This document shows, piece after piece, positions 17,792-26,217 of a stretch of 64,000 nt of DNA (positions are counted from its first letter, which is position 1; each line of letters begins with the position of its first letter). The DNA comes from an uncultured Candidatus Actinomarina sp. (lineage in GTDB: Bacteria; Actinomycetota; Acidimicrobiia; Actinomarinales; Actinomarinaceae), in NCBI GenBank assembly GCA_902626065.1, contig CACODT010000001.1, forward strand, positions 148,986 through 212,985. The letters run 5' to 3'. Under the pieces are notes generated by a model. It saw only the letters and a program-made list of their open reading frames with translations. It made no database searches and was not told the origin of the DNA. Both the position numbers and the translations under genes were made by a program.

Positions 17792-18487
17792 TTTTTGTTC
17801 TAGTTCTATTATTCTTTCAGGAGTTCCAGCATCAATCCACCAACCATCAATTGAAAAATTTTTACAGTTTTTTTCATTGACATATAAATTGCATAAATCA
17901 GTTATTTCATATTCGCCTCTTTTTGATGGTTGGAGTTTAGAAATCTTTTCAAAGACAGATTCATCAAACATATAAGCACCAACTACTGCATCATTTGATT
18001 TTGGCATGTCTGGTTTTTCTTCAATAGATATTACATTTCCATTTTGATCCATTTGGGCTACTCCAAATTCTTGAGGATTTTCAACCATTTTTGTAAAGAT
18101 AAAAGCACCAGATTGGAATTCATTTAAATTAAATCCTTCAAGAGGATTATTCTCAAAAAAATTATCACCTAACACAAATAATAATTTCTCATTTTTTACC
18201 AAATTTTCTGCCTGTTGTAGAGCATGAGAAATACCCTTTGGTTCATCTTGAATTGAAAATCCAATATCAAAATTTGAAAAAGATCTCATTACAACATCTT
18301 GAATCAGAGAAGAGTATTCAGGATTTGTAATAATTACAAAATTTTCAAACCCCCAATTATTTAATTGTTGTATTTGATGGTTTATCATTGGGGTTCCATT
18401 TACTTCTAATAAAATTTTGGTAGATTTATTGTCTCTAAAATTTTGAAGCCTAGTTCCCAAACCCCCAGCTGCAATCACACATTTCAT
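17783..18487 (-). CDS. Sugar-1-phosphate nucleotidyltransferase (RmlA-like)
   Basis: It couples a sugar-1-phosphate with an NTP to give a nucleotide sugar. It has 234 residues starting at MKCVIAAGGLGTRL; the frame continues 8 codons upstream but the family start is clear. Motifs are GGLGTRL (8-14), the lysine in the NKSTKILLEVNGTPMI stretch, VLGDNFF near 113, EEKPDMPKS near 158, and WWIDAGTPE near 222. It is short compared with RmlA (about 290) and ends soon after the catalytic domain. The nucleotide and sugar are not certain. UDP- or dTDP-glucose are the candidates, and UDP-glucose would feed Ugd. Confidence 0.87.
   Translation of the reverse strand: MKCVIAAGGLGTRLQNFRDNKSTKILLEVNGTPMINHQIQQLNNWGFENFVIITNPEYSSLIQDVVMRSFSNFDIGFSIQDEPKGISHALQQAENLVKNEKLLFVLGDNFFENNPLEGFNLNEFQSGAFIFTKMVENPQEFGVAQMDQNGNVISIEEKPDMPKSNDAVVGAYMFDESVFEKISKLQPSKRGEYEITDLCNLYVNEKNCKNFSIDGWWIDAGTPERIIELEQKLS
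17785..17805. terminator. Imperfect hairpin at convergent stops
   Basis: The arms AACT-t-AG and CTAGTT (six pairs with one bulged base, 8-base loop of mostly T) lie across the overlapping 3' ends of the WecA-like and nucleotidyltransferase genes. The hairpin is weak. I list it because comparable palindromes occur at other convergent junctions in the window. Confidence 0.25.
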
Positions 18488-18491
18488 ATTT

Positions 18492-18520
18492 TTCACAATT
18501 AAAGAATACACAGTTATATT
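18492..18520 (+). promoter_or_regulatory. Sigma-70-type promoter for the LCP gene
   Basis: TTCACA (18492-18497) and TATATT (18515-18520) are separated by exactly 17 bases, each matching the consensus -35 and -10 at five of six positions. Transcription would start near 18527, about 11 bases before the ATG at 18538. No Shine-Dalgarno is visible. It lies in the 50-base gap shared with the divergent nucleotidyltransferase. Confidence 0.55.
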
Positions 18521-18537
18521 ATGTAATTTGGTATCAA

Positions 18538-19668
18538 ATGAATATTTTAAATAAATATACTTATCTTCTTCTTGGATTACTAGGAATTGCAGGGATCGTT
18601 ATTTTGGTTTTTTTACCGAATCTAGAAACTGAGGAATTTAGTCAAGATGTAATTGATGACATTATTGAGGGTGTTACAACAACAACAATTTCAGAAGCTG
18701 AGATTAATGAAGCATCTGTAGATGAATCATTTACAAATTTAGGAGACGAACTAATTATTTCAATTGAAGATAAGTCTCAAATTGAAGATATGTTGTTGTA
18801 CAACAATTTTGAAAAAGAAATTGATAGTTTTGATACATATTTACTTATTGGATCAGATGAAAGATCAGAAAAAATTGCCGAAACACGAGGTGAAATTGAA
18901 GGTAAAAGAGCTGATGTAATAATTCTGGGTCTCGTTGAAAAAGGAACAAATGAAATCACACTTTTATCATTTCCTAGAGATTTATTAATAGAAAACAATT
19001 GCACAAATAATTTAGAAAGAATAAATGCGGCATATTCAAAAAATGAGTGTGGTGGAAGGGCGGAAAATTTAGCTGCTGCCATTTACAGTATATCTGGAAT
19101 AAGAGTAGATCATTTCGCTAGTTTTGATTTTGAGGGTTTTGAAGAAATTATTGACTCCGTAGAGGGTATAGAAGTCTGTGTTAATGAGACTCAAAGAGAG
19201 GGATTTAGTTTTGAATTACAAAAAGGATGTCAAACGGTAAATGGATTGACAACCTTAAATTGGGTTGTTTCAAGATCAACAGAAGTCCTAGTAGGTGAAA
19301 AAATTATTGATAAAGACGGAAATGATATTTCGAATTGGAGACCTATGCCTGGCGTTAGTGATTTATCAAGAATTGAAAGACAGCAATACGTAGTGATGCA
19401 ACTGATAAATGAATTAAGAAATTTTGAATCAATAAACGAACTCTACGGGTTTATAAATGCTTTAGAGAATGCTTTCGTTATTGATGAAAATTTAACAATA
19501 AATAGAGCTGTTGATATCTTGTGGACATTTAGGAACATCGAGCTAAGTAATGTAAAAAAATTAACTACACCAGTAAACTATTTAACTTTGAGTGATGGAA
19601 GACAAGTTCTAGTTTTAAGCGAAACTATTGAAGACTTTTTGAATAAGAACTCAATTATTGATTCTTAA
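18538..19668 (+). CDS. LytR-CpsA-Psr (LCP) family glycopolymer ligase
   Basis: LCP enzymes attach lipid-linked glycopolymers to peptidoglycan outside the membrane. It has 376 residues: a single N-terminal transmembrane anchor (about 8-28), a linker rich in acidic and Thr residues, then the LCP domain. LCP landmarks are DTYLLIGSDER near 99-109, ADVIILGLVEKG near 124, LLSFPRDLLI near 141 (the conserved Arg), ERINAAYS near 161, and DHFASFDFEGFEEIIDSVEGIEVCV near 192. The SRSTEV and DLSRIERQQYVV segments near 236 and 276 match the polyprenyl-phosphate pocket. With three Wzy-like proteins in the window it probably anchors their product to the wall. Confidence 0.93.
   Translation: MNILNKYTYLLLGLLGIAGIVILVFLPNLETEEFSQDVIDDIIEGVTTTTISEAEINEASVDESFTNLGDELIISIEDKSQIEDMLLYNNFEKEIDSFDTYLLIGSDERSEKIAETRGEIEGKRADVIILGLVEKGTNEITLLSFPRDLLIENNCTNNLERINAAYSKNECGGRAENLAAAIYSISGIRVDHFASFDFEGFEEIIDSVEGIEVCVNETQREGFSFELQKGCQTVNGLTTLNWVVSRSTEVLVGEKIIDKDGNDISNWRPMPGVSDLSRIERQQYVVMQLINELRNFESINELYGFINALENAFVIDENLTINRAVDILWTFRNIELSNVKKLTTPVNYLTLSDGRQVLVLSETIEDFLNKNSIIDS
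19645..19666. terminator. Hairpin across convergent stop codons, T-run on + side
   Basis: Arms AAGAA-c-TCAA and TTGA-TTCTT pair with one bulged C around a TTA loop. The hairpin covers the stops of the LCP gene (+) and the O-antigen-ligase-like gene (-). On the + strand it is followed by AAAGTTTTTT (T6 at 19671-19676), which makes it a fair intrinsic terminator candidate for the LCP transcript. Confidence 0.45.
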
Positions 19669-21630
19669 AGTTTTTTCAAAGAAATAGATTGGTATGAGCC
19701 AAAAATATATTGCTACATCTGGAGCATAAATTAAATCATTTGTTAAATTTTGTGTAATCAACATTAACAATATTGCTAATTCGATAGCGTTAGAGCTTTT
19801 AAAATTTTTAAATATCGAATAAAAAATTAATAACACAATTAATAAAACAATGACTAAACCATATTCAACTGCCATGGTTAAAAAACCATTATGTGATGTT
19901 GTAATTTCGTCGAACTGTGAAAGTGAGAATTCTGAGATGATTGTATTAAATTTGCCGTTATCTGCAATCAGTTGACCTGATCTTAGACTCTGACCACCTA
20001 AAAAGTTTGAATAACCACTTTGTATATCTTCAACCCAAAAAAAGTACATTTTTCCATCTACAATTGACCATTTCCATGATTGATTATTTTCTTTTTCATT
20101 AATTTTTAAAATTGAACTTTGACTAAATAAAGTTTCGTTTCCTTTTGGAATATTGTCCAAATCTAAATTTATGATTATTTCAAAATCTTTTCCAGATAAT
20201 GTTGTTTCATTGGGAATAGCAATCCAGTAACTTCGTGGCCTTTTTAACTTCAACCCATTATTCTTGTAAACAATTTTTCCATCATTCCTGTTGTCGTAAT
20301 AATCACTTGAAGCTGGTAAAAATATAAAATAATTTTTGTCCCTATTACTTTCTCTAAAGCTATAACTATAAGCTTTATCATCTACCTCAATTGTTAGATC
20401 ATTTATATAGCCATCTAAATACGATCCTCCAGGAGATTGACCATCAGCCCAGCCACCAACTTCAAAAAACGAATTATTATCAATTAGATCAATGACTACA
20501 CCACTTGTATGATTGGAACCAATTTGTTTCCAGTCATTGCCGTTATTTGAAAAGAAGAATGAAACAATTGACCTAGGAAGTATGTTGTCTCTATAATCAA
20601 ATTTCATTTTTAGATATCCCCCAGCTGGCTCCTCACTGCTGTTATCAATTAATTTATTCACATCCTCTTTTTGATTTGCTGAATATTTAATATTAAATTT
20701 ATCCATTAATATTTCATCATCTAACGTTATAAGATAATCTTTATAAACCTCCTTTATATAGTTGCCACCCCCCGTACCGTTTAAAATTTCAATATTAATT
20801 AAACCAATAGAATTTAAATATCCCCTATTTGACTGTTTAAGAAATATGGATGGAAATAAAAAAATTACAGCTAATCCAATTGCTAATGTACCAACTGTAA
20901 AATATATTTTTACTTTTTTTTCAATTGAGTTGGTAAATGAAAGAATTACAAACATCCCCACAACAAAAGCTAGATATGAGCCTCTTGAGAATGTTAAGTA
21001 GAGATTTAATAATGAAATTATTAGAAAAAGAGTATTTGATTTATTTTCAAATAAATAATTTTTAAAGTTATTACTTAGTGAGATTTTGTAGAGGCAAATT
21101 AATGAAGCTATTGCACATATGATACCTATTACATTTGGCCCACCACCTTGAAACCCTCCAAGTCTTCCAGATGTAAATGGATTGGTACTATCAGTATTAT
21201 TACTAATCCAGCCATCAATGGTTCCGGGGAGTTCAATTTGGAAAATAACTAGTACAAAATTGCCAATCATAACTAGTGATAGAGGTTCAAAAATTTCAAT
21301 AATGTTGTCATTATTTTTTCTTACAAATTCAATGCAAAGATAAGAAAGCACAAAATAAAAGTAAAATCTTAAATTTGTTTGGTTTAACAAATTTATTTCG
21401 TCCGTTAAGAAAGTTGTATATAAAACGAAAATTATGAAAAATGATATGAATGCTTTATCAAACCTATCAAAATTAAGATTCCTTAATCTATTTGTCAATA
21501 AAACAACAAAAATTGCAATTAAGGGAATGTCTTCAAAATTAACCCCAAAAAAATTTAAGCCAAAATTTGAAGGTATTAATAAAGTTATTGCAAAAATCGA
21601 TCCAATTAGACGAGAATTTATCCGACTCAT
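19651..21630 (-). CDS. O-antigen ligase/polymerase-like membrane protein with large extracytoplasmic insertion
   Basis: This polytopic protein of the O-antigen ligase (Wzy_C) family probably polymerises or transfers lipid-linked glycan outside the membrane. It has 659 residues from ATG 21630; a GTG at 21648, two bases after tRNA-Met, is an alternative. Membrane helices fill about 5-270, with GRLGGFQGGGPNVIGI near 155 as in other Wzy proteins. The family's large outer loop is expanded to roughly 300 residues (about 270-575) and contains a beta-rich, Trp/Asp/Gly-rich segment resembling LamG/concanavalin-like domains. The family motif SHNGFLTMAVEYGL follows near 578, then further helices. Typical members have 400-450 residues. 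Confidence 0.85.
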   Translation of the reverse strand: MSRINSRLIGSIFAITLLIPSNFGLNFFGVNFEDIPLIAIFVVLLTNRLRNLNFDRFDKAFISFFIIFVLYTTFLTDEINLLNQTNLRFYFYFVLSYLCIEFVRKNNDNIIEIFEPLSLVMIGNFVLVIFQIELPGTIDGWISNNTDSTNPFTSGRLGGFQGGGPNVIGIICAIASLICLYKISLSNNFKNYLFENKSNTLFLIISLLNLYLTFSRGSYLAFVVGMFVILSFTNSIEKKVKIYFTVGTLAIGLAVIFLFPSIFLKQSNRGYLNSIGLINIEILNGTGGGNYIKEVYKDYLITLDDEILMDKFNIKYSANQKEDVNKLIDNSSEEPAGGYLKMKFDYRDNILPRSIVSFFFSNNGNDWKQIGSNHTSGVVIDLIDNNSFFEVGGWADGQSPGGSYLDGYINDLTIEVDDKAYSYSFRESNRDKNYFIFLPASSDYYDNRNDGKIVYKNNGLKLKRPRSYWIAIPNETTLSGKDFEIIINLDLDNIPKGNETLFSQSSILKINEKENNQSWKWSIVDGKMYFFWVEDIQSGYSNFLGGQSLRSGQLIADNGKFNTIISEFSLSQFDEITTSHNGFLTMAVEYGLVIVLLIVLLIFYSIFKNFKSSNAIELAILLMLITQNLTNDLIYAPDVAIYFWLIPIYFFEKTLRINN

Positions 21631-21650
21631 AATTGTATTTTTACTCACTG

Positions 21651-21724
21651 TGGGCCCGGCAGGACTCGAACCTGCGACCGACGGATTATGAGTCCGTTGC
21701 TCTAACCAACTGAGCTACAGGCCC
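21651..21724 (-). tRNA. tRNA-Met (CAT)
   Basis: A complete cloverleaf on the minus strand: acceptor GGGCCTG/CGGGCCC (with one T-G pair), D-arm AGCTCAGTTGGTTAGAGC, anticodon loop ACTCATAAT with CAT, T-arm GGTTCGAGTCC. The discriminator is A and no CCA is encoded. A lysidine-modified tRNA-Ile2 with the same CAT anticodon cannot be excluded. It sits between the SCP2 gene (stop 5 bases upstream) and the O-antigen-ligase-like gene (start about 20 bases downstream). Confidence 0.93.
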
Positions 21725-21729
21725 AAAAG

Positions 21730-22020
21730 TTAATTAATTACTGATTGTAGTTTGAGAGCAATCCCCATATCACCCTCTACTTTTAATTTACCAGTCATGA
21801 AAGCTGCTTGAGGGCTTACAGATTTATCGTACATCCCTTTAAAAGTTTCCATATCTGTTGTAATTGTGCATGCTGCTTCAACGTCATCATCAGTAATCTC
21901 ACCATTATCAGGATTCATAAATACTATTTGAGAATCTACAACCCATTTAATTGATCCTGGTAAAACACTTAAGTCTTTACCTTCCGCATTTTGCTTTACA
22001 AAATCTAAAGCTTCTGACAT
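21730..22020 (-). CDS. SCP2 sterol-carrier-domain protein
   Basis: This is a small soluble lipid-binding protein of 96 residues. I start it at MSEALDF because TAGGAGGAAT precedes that ATG with ideal spacing; a frame reaching five codons further upstream would contain the Shine-Dalgarno itself. The SCP2 fold is suggested by DLSVLPGSIKWVVD, DDVEAACTITTDMETFKGMYDKSVSPQAAFMTGKLKVEGDM-type content and the closing hydrophobic helix. SCP2-domain proteins bind acyl chains or sterol-like lipids in a tunnel; no catalytic role is expected. It lies between tRNA-Asn and tRNA-Met on the same strand, probably in one transcript. Confidence 0.85.
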   Translation of the reverse strand: MSEALDFVKQNAEGKDLSVLPGSIKWVVDSQIVFMNPDNGEITDDDVEAACTITTDMETFKGMYDKSVSPQAAFMTGKLKVEGDMGIALKLQSVIN

Positions 22021-22079
22021 ATTCCTCCTATTCAAAAGTAATTATAGACTAGTTATTGATAGATAATTAGAAAATTTTG

Positions 22080-22152
22080 CTCCGAGGGTGGGACTTGAAC
22101 CCACAACCAACGGATTAACAGTCCGCTGCTCTGCCAATTGAGCTACCTCGGA
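22080..22152 (-). tRNA. tRNA-Asn (GTT)
   Basis: Minus-strand cloverleaf with acceptor TCCGAGG/CCTCGGA, D-arm AGCTCAATTGGCAGAGC, anticodon GTT in ACTGTTAAT, T-arm GGTTCAAGTCC and discriminator G, as expected for Asn. No CCA is encoded. It starts 24 bases after the dnaG stop and is followed by the SCP2 gene. Confidence 0.95.
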
Positions 22153-22175
22153 TAGCAAATTAATAATAGTATGTA

Positions 22176-23807
22176 TTAAAGAGTATTCTGATAAAATTCT
22201 ATTTTCTTTTTTAAGTCTTCTAAATCTTCCAACAAGGACAAATCGTTAGTCTCATCCATTTCTTGAATTAGTTTATTGATTTTTAAGTCGGAGTAATAAA
22301 TATAAAGCCTAGCTATAGACTCTTTAAGTTGATTGTCAGAATAAGATATATTTTCATATTTGTCGAATTCATCACTCTTTCTATTCGCTTTAAGGTCCTC
22401 AACTGACTTCCTGAAATCAGAATTTAAATTAACAAGAAATTCAACATCCTCATCGACACTAAAGTCTTGCTTTATTATTTCAGCAACTAAGATATCTTTG
22501 AATGTTTCAATGTGTTTAATTTGGCTTGAAGAATTTTCAACTTGAGATAATGGTTCTTTATCTTTCTGATAATTTAATTCACTGATTAGAACCTCTTTGG
22601 TTATACCTATTTTTTTACTTAAATATCCAATAGATATATCTCTTTCCAATGGACTCAAAAAGTTTGAAATCTTTTTAAACTCTTGAAAAGTTTTTTTTGT
22701 GTCATCTTGATCAATTATTTTATTTATACAAAATTCAACAAGATCTTGCTTTTCACTTATAATTTGAGAGATATCATCTCCACCGCTTTCATAAAGTTCT
22801 GATATATCCTTAAATTCTTCAGGAAGATTTAGTTTAAAAAAATTCATTTCTGAAGGCTGATTATTCTTGATTTCAAGAACCCTTTTTGAAGCACTATCTC
22901 CAGCCGCATCATTATCAAAACATAAATAAACTTCTTTTGTATATCTAGAAAGTAAATTAATTTGTTGAACTGTCAAGGCTGTACCAGATGGTGATGCTAC
23001 ATTGTTAAATCCAAGTTTATTAAATGCTATGACATCAAAATATCCCTCAACTAAAATAACGAATTTTTTCTTTTTTACATCAGACAGGAACTCATTTGTA
23101 AAATAAAGGGTCCTATTTTTCCGATAAATAGAAGACTCAGCTGTATTTAAATATTTTGGACCAAAGTCATCTATTGCCCTTCCTCCGAAACCAACCGTTT
23201 CATTCCTTAAATTCGTTATTGGAAAAATAATTCTATTTTTAAATAAAAAGTTACCTCTTTCACTCAATAATCCAAGATTATTTAAATCAGTTTTTGATAG
23301 ATTATTTTTTTTAAAAAACTCATTTGTATTTTTGTCATCTTTTTCTGCAAAACCTAGTTGAAATTCTTTTATATCGTTTCCATCTAAATCTCTTGACTTT
23401 AAATAATCTATTGATTCTGAACTCTTACCTTCTTTCATATTATTAACAAAATAATTATGAATTTTACTCATGGTTCCAATAAGATTTTTTTGATCACTCT
23501 CGAACTTTGAATCAGTATATGTAAGATTGAATCCATACTTTTCAGCAGCAATTTCAACAGATTCTTGAAATTCAACATTGTTTATTAATTGAATATATTT
23601 ATAGATATCTCCACCTTCTTTACATCCAAAGCAGTGAAACAAATTATCTTCGTCTGTAAAACTCATACTTGCAGTTTTCTCTCCATGGAAAGGGCACAGG
23701 GCCATCCCTTTATTCCCTCTTAGCTTTCCAGTTGTAGAACTTAAAATAAAATCACTAATTTTTGATCTGTTTCTTAAATCGTCGATTGATTGTTTAGATA
23801 TACCCAT
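22176..23807 (-). CDS. dnaG: DNA primase
   Basis: It makes RNA primers for replication. It has 543 residues, shorter than the usual 580-640 because the C-terminal DnaB-binding region is reduced. The CHC2 zinc motif is CPFHGEKTASM with FHCFGCKEGGD (residues 38-66). The RNA polymerase core has GRAIDDFGPKYLN near 218. The Toprim domain has LVEGYFDVIAF near 252 and CFDNDAAGDSA near 297. The ATG shares its A with the TAA stop of glyS (TAATG), so translation is coupled. The glyS-dnaG neighbourhood is common in Actinobacteria. Confidence 0.96.
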   Translation of the reverse strand: MGISKQSIDDLRNRSKISDFILSSTTGKLRGNKGMALCPFHGEKTASMSFTDEDNLFHCFGCKEGGDIYKYIQLINNVEFQESVEIAAEKYGFNLTYTDSKFESDQKNLIGTMSKIHNYFVNNMKEGKSSESIDYLKSRDLDGNDIKEFQLGFAEKDDKNTNEFFKKNNLSKTDLNNLGLLSERGNFLFKNRIIFPITNLRNETVGFGGRAIDDFGPKYLNTAESSIYRKNRTLYFTNEFLSDVKKKKFVILVEGYFDVIAFNKLGFNNVASPSGTALTVQQINLLSRYTKEVYLCFDNDAAGDSASKRVLEIKNNQPSEMNFFKLNLPEEFKDISELYESGGDDISQIISEKQDLVEFCINKIIDQDDTKKTFQEFKKISNFLSPLERDISIGYLSKKIGITKEVLISELNYQKDKEPLSQVENSSSQIKHIETFKDILVAEIIKQDFSVDEDVEFLVNLNSDFRKSVEDLKANRKSDEFDKYENISYSDNQLKESIARLYIYYSDLKINKLIQEMDETNDLSLLEDLEDLKKKIEFYQNTL

Positions 23808-25090
23808 TACATATTGTCAAAATAGCTTTTTACATCTTCGATTTTAATTCTTTCTTGTGACATAGTATCTCTATCTCGTATAGTTACAGCTTTATCATCC
23901 AATGTATCAAAATCGACTGTGACACAATAAGGAGTACCGATTTCATCCTGTCTTCTGTAACGTTTTCCAATAGATTGAGTTATATCAACTTCAGTTCTGA
24001 AACTTGTACCTAATTCAGATTTGATATCTTTGCATACCTTTATCAATTCATCCTTTTTACTCAATGGAAGAATCCCAATTTGAATTGGAGCAAGGTCAAA
24101 ATTAAATTTGAATAACGTTCTCATTTCTTTTTCCAATTCCTCTTCTTCATATAACGAAAGCAAAACTGCAAATAATGTACGAGTCAAACCACCAGCAGGC
24201 TCAATTACAGATGGAGTAAATTTGTTATCACTATTTGGATCGAAATATCTCAAATCCTTTCCACTACTTTCTTGATGAGCATTTAAATCATAACTGCCTC
24301 TATTTGCAATACCTTCTAGCTCTCCCCATCCCCATGGATATTCAAATTCAATGTCCGATGTTTTTTTTGCGTAATGAGCAAGTTCAGATTTATCATGTTC
24401 TCTTATTCTTAATTTATTATCAGGAATACCGAGACTTTTGTACCAATTTAATCTATTTTCGATCCAATAATCAAACCACTCATCCTCTTCATTTTCAGCA
24501 CAAAAAAATTCAATCTCCATTTGTTCAAACTCTCTTGTTCTAAAAATAAATTGTCCAGGTGTTATTTCGTTTCTAAATGACTTTCCAATGTTTCCAATTC
24601 CAAAAGGTATTTTTGCTCTCATTGTTCTTAAAACGTTTTCAAAATTTACAAATATACCCTGAGCAGTTTCTGGTCTTAAATAAACAGTGGAGTTTTCGTT
24701 TTCAACCGGCCCAATGCTTGTTTCAAACATGAGATTAAATTGTCGTGGTTCTGTTAAGTCTTCTTTTTTAATATGATCTGGTACCTGATCTGCTCTATAT
24801 CTTTCACCAGTAGGTTTATGATCAACCATTGGATCTGTAAATTCACCTACATGGCCTGATGCCTTCCAGACATCACTTGATTGTATAATTGCAGTATCTA
24901 CAGGATAAATTTCAACCTCTAGATTGTTGATACTTTTCCACCACATTTTTTCAATATTATTTTTAAGAAGTACACCTAATGGCCCATAATCATAAGAACT
25001 TCTTAATCCTCCATATATTGACGAAGCATTAAATACAAATCCTCTTGATTGAGCAATTTTTACAACCTTTTCAAATATTTCTTCAGGCAT
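23807..25090 (-). CDS. glyS: Glycyl-tRNA synthetase (single-chain alpha2 type)
   Basis: It charges tRNA-Gly. It has 427 residues and is the class II alpha2 form, not the alpha/beta form. Motifs are FEKVVKIAQSRGFVFNASSIYGGLRSSYDYGPLG at the N-terminus (the glycine-specific opening; positions 5-38), motif 2 around SFRNEITPGQFIFRTREFEQMEIEFF near 169-194, and motif 3 GGLTRTLFAVL near 301. The C-terminal anticodon-binding domain is IQIGILPLSKKDELIK onward. The start overlaps uppS by 8 nt. A tRNA-Gly(TCC) is present at 63016. Confidence 0.96.
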   Translation of the reverse strand: MPEEIFEKVVKIAQSRGFVFNASSIYGGLRSSYDYGPLGVLLKNNIEKMWWKSINNLEVEIYPVDTAIIQSSDVWKASGHVGEFTDPMVDHKPTGERYRADQVPDHIKKEDLTEPRQFNLMFETSIGPVENENSTVYLRPETAQGIFVNFENVLRTMRAKIPFGIGNIGKSFRNEITPGQFIFRTREFEQMEIEFFCAENEEDEWFDYWIENRLNWYKSLGIPDNKLRIREHDKSELAHYAKKTSDIEFEYPWGWGELEGIANRGSYDLNAHQESSGKDLRYFDPNSDNKFTPSVIEPAGGLTRTLFAVLLSLYEEEELEKEMRTLFKFNFDLAPIQIGILPLSKKDELIKVCKDIKSELGTSFRTEVDITQSIGKRYRRQDEIGTPYCVTVDFDTLDDKAVTIRDRDTMSQERIKIEDVKSYFDNM

Positions 25091-25781
25091 TTCCGTACTT
25101 TCTCACTCTATTTTGAAATTCTCTAACGGCTGAATCTAATTCTTTTTCATCAAAATCAGGCCAAAGGGTATCCACAAACATAAGCTCAGTGTAGCTTAAT
25201 TGATAGAGAAGAAAATTACTTACTCTTTTCTCCCCTGCAGTACGTATTAATAAATCTGGGTCTGGCATTTCAGGTAATATTAGATTAGCCCTAAATGATT
25301 CCTCATCTAATTGATCAATCGATTCTTTATTTATTTTTGCGAAAGCATCATGAATTTCTTTTCTTGAACCATAATTAAATGCGAATACAAGATTTAGCTT
25401 TTTGTTATTTTTCGTCATTTCTTCAGTTTCATTCATAAGAAACTTATTTTCATCAGGTATTCTTTCGTCTTCTAAGTCACCAATAAAATGAAACCTGACA
25501 CCTTTATCATTAAATTCATCTCTTCTTCGTATTAATATATCTCGATTGAAAAACATCAAAAAATCAACTTCATCTTCAGACCTTGACCAATTTTCAGTTG
25601 AAAAAGCGTACACCGTGAGCCACTGAAGATTATTTTGAAGTGACCAATCAATTGAGCGAGATAAAGAAAATTCACCAGCAGCATGTCCTGCAGTTCTATC
25701 CAGCCCCTGGTTTGTTGCCCACCTTCCATTGCCGTCCATAATTATGGCAATATGATTAAGATTTATATCTTTAAGATTCAT
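25083..25781 (-). CDS. uppS: Isoprenyl (undecaprenyl) diphosphate synthase
   Basis: This cis-prenyltransferase elongates isoprenoid diphosphate to the C50/C55 carrier used by the wall and glycan enzymes in this window. It has 232 residues. Signatures are IIMDGNGRWA (13-22, catalytic Asp in DGNGRW), GHAAGEFSL, VYAFSTENWSRS near 62, NYGSRKEI near 136, PDLLIRTAGEKRVSNFLLYQLSYTEL-type content near 174, and the WPDFDEKEL end. It overlaps ybeY by 11 nt and glyS by 8 nt. Confidence 0.95.
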   Translation of the reverse strand: MNLKDINLNHIAIIMDGNGRWATNQGLDRTAGHAAGEFSLSRSIDWSLQNNLQWLTVYAFSTENWSRSEDEVDFLMFFNRDILIRRRDEFNDKGVRFHFIGDLEDERIPDENKFLMNETEEMTKNNKKLNLVFAFNYGSRKEIHDAFAKINKESIDQLDEESFRANLILPEMPDPDLLIRTAGEKRVSNFLLYQLSYTELMFVDTLWPDFDEKELDSAVREFQNRVRKYGNA

Positions 25782-26214
25782 TCCAAATTTTCTTCATAAG
25801 TTGTGTTTCGTACTTCTTTAATTTGTCATTTTTTTCATGTGAGTAACCAATTAAATGTAAAAGGCCATGAATTACAATATATTGTAGTTCTTCAACAAAC
25901 TCTTTATTGTAGATTTTTGCATTCTTTTTAATGACCTCTCGACAAATGAACATATCACCCATGTCTTCAGACATATTTTTATCTAGTCTATTAATAGAAT
26001 CAATATTGTTATATAAAGGAAAAGACAAAACATCTGTTGGTATGTTTTTACTAAAAGTTTTTTTATTTAGTTTTTTTGATTCATTTTCATTCAAAGAATG
26101 TAAAGTAAAATGAAATTTTTTGGAAATTTTAAAAGTTTCAGAGAAAGTTTCAACAGCCTTATCTACCTTTAATTTTTCATTTTTATAGAAATAGCCGTTG
26201 AAAATAATTTTCAA
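25771..26214 (-). CDS. ybeY: Endoribonuclease YbeY
   Basis: It is a metal-dependent RNase for 16S rRNA 3'-end maturation and 70S quality control. It has 147 residues. The zinc site HGLLHLIGYSH matches the family H-x3-H-x5-H signature near 115-125. FPTDVLSFP-like content is present as NIPTDVLSFPL near 57, and MGDMFIC near 84 resembles the family's LGDIvI stretch. It lies between the 7TM-HD gene and uppS, in the phoH-ybeY neighbourhood conserved in most bacteria. Confidence 0.94.
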   Translation of the reverse strand: MKIIFNGYFYKNEKLKVDKAVETFSETFKISKKFHFTLHSLNENESKKLNKKTFSKNIPTDVLSFPLYNNIDSINRLDKNMSEDMGDMFICREVIKKNAKIYNKEFVEELQYIVIHGLLHLIGYSHEKNDKLKKYETQLMKKIWNES

Positions 26215-26217
26215 TAT

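Noticed and set aside
21434-21691. Open frame on + ending GPAGLEPATDGL
   Set aside because: Antisense of the O-antigen-ligase-like gene and of tRNA-Met; this peptide is a classic artefact of translating tRNA genes.
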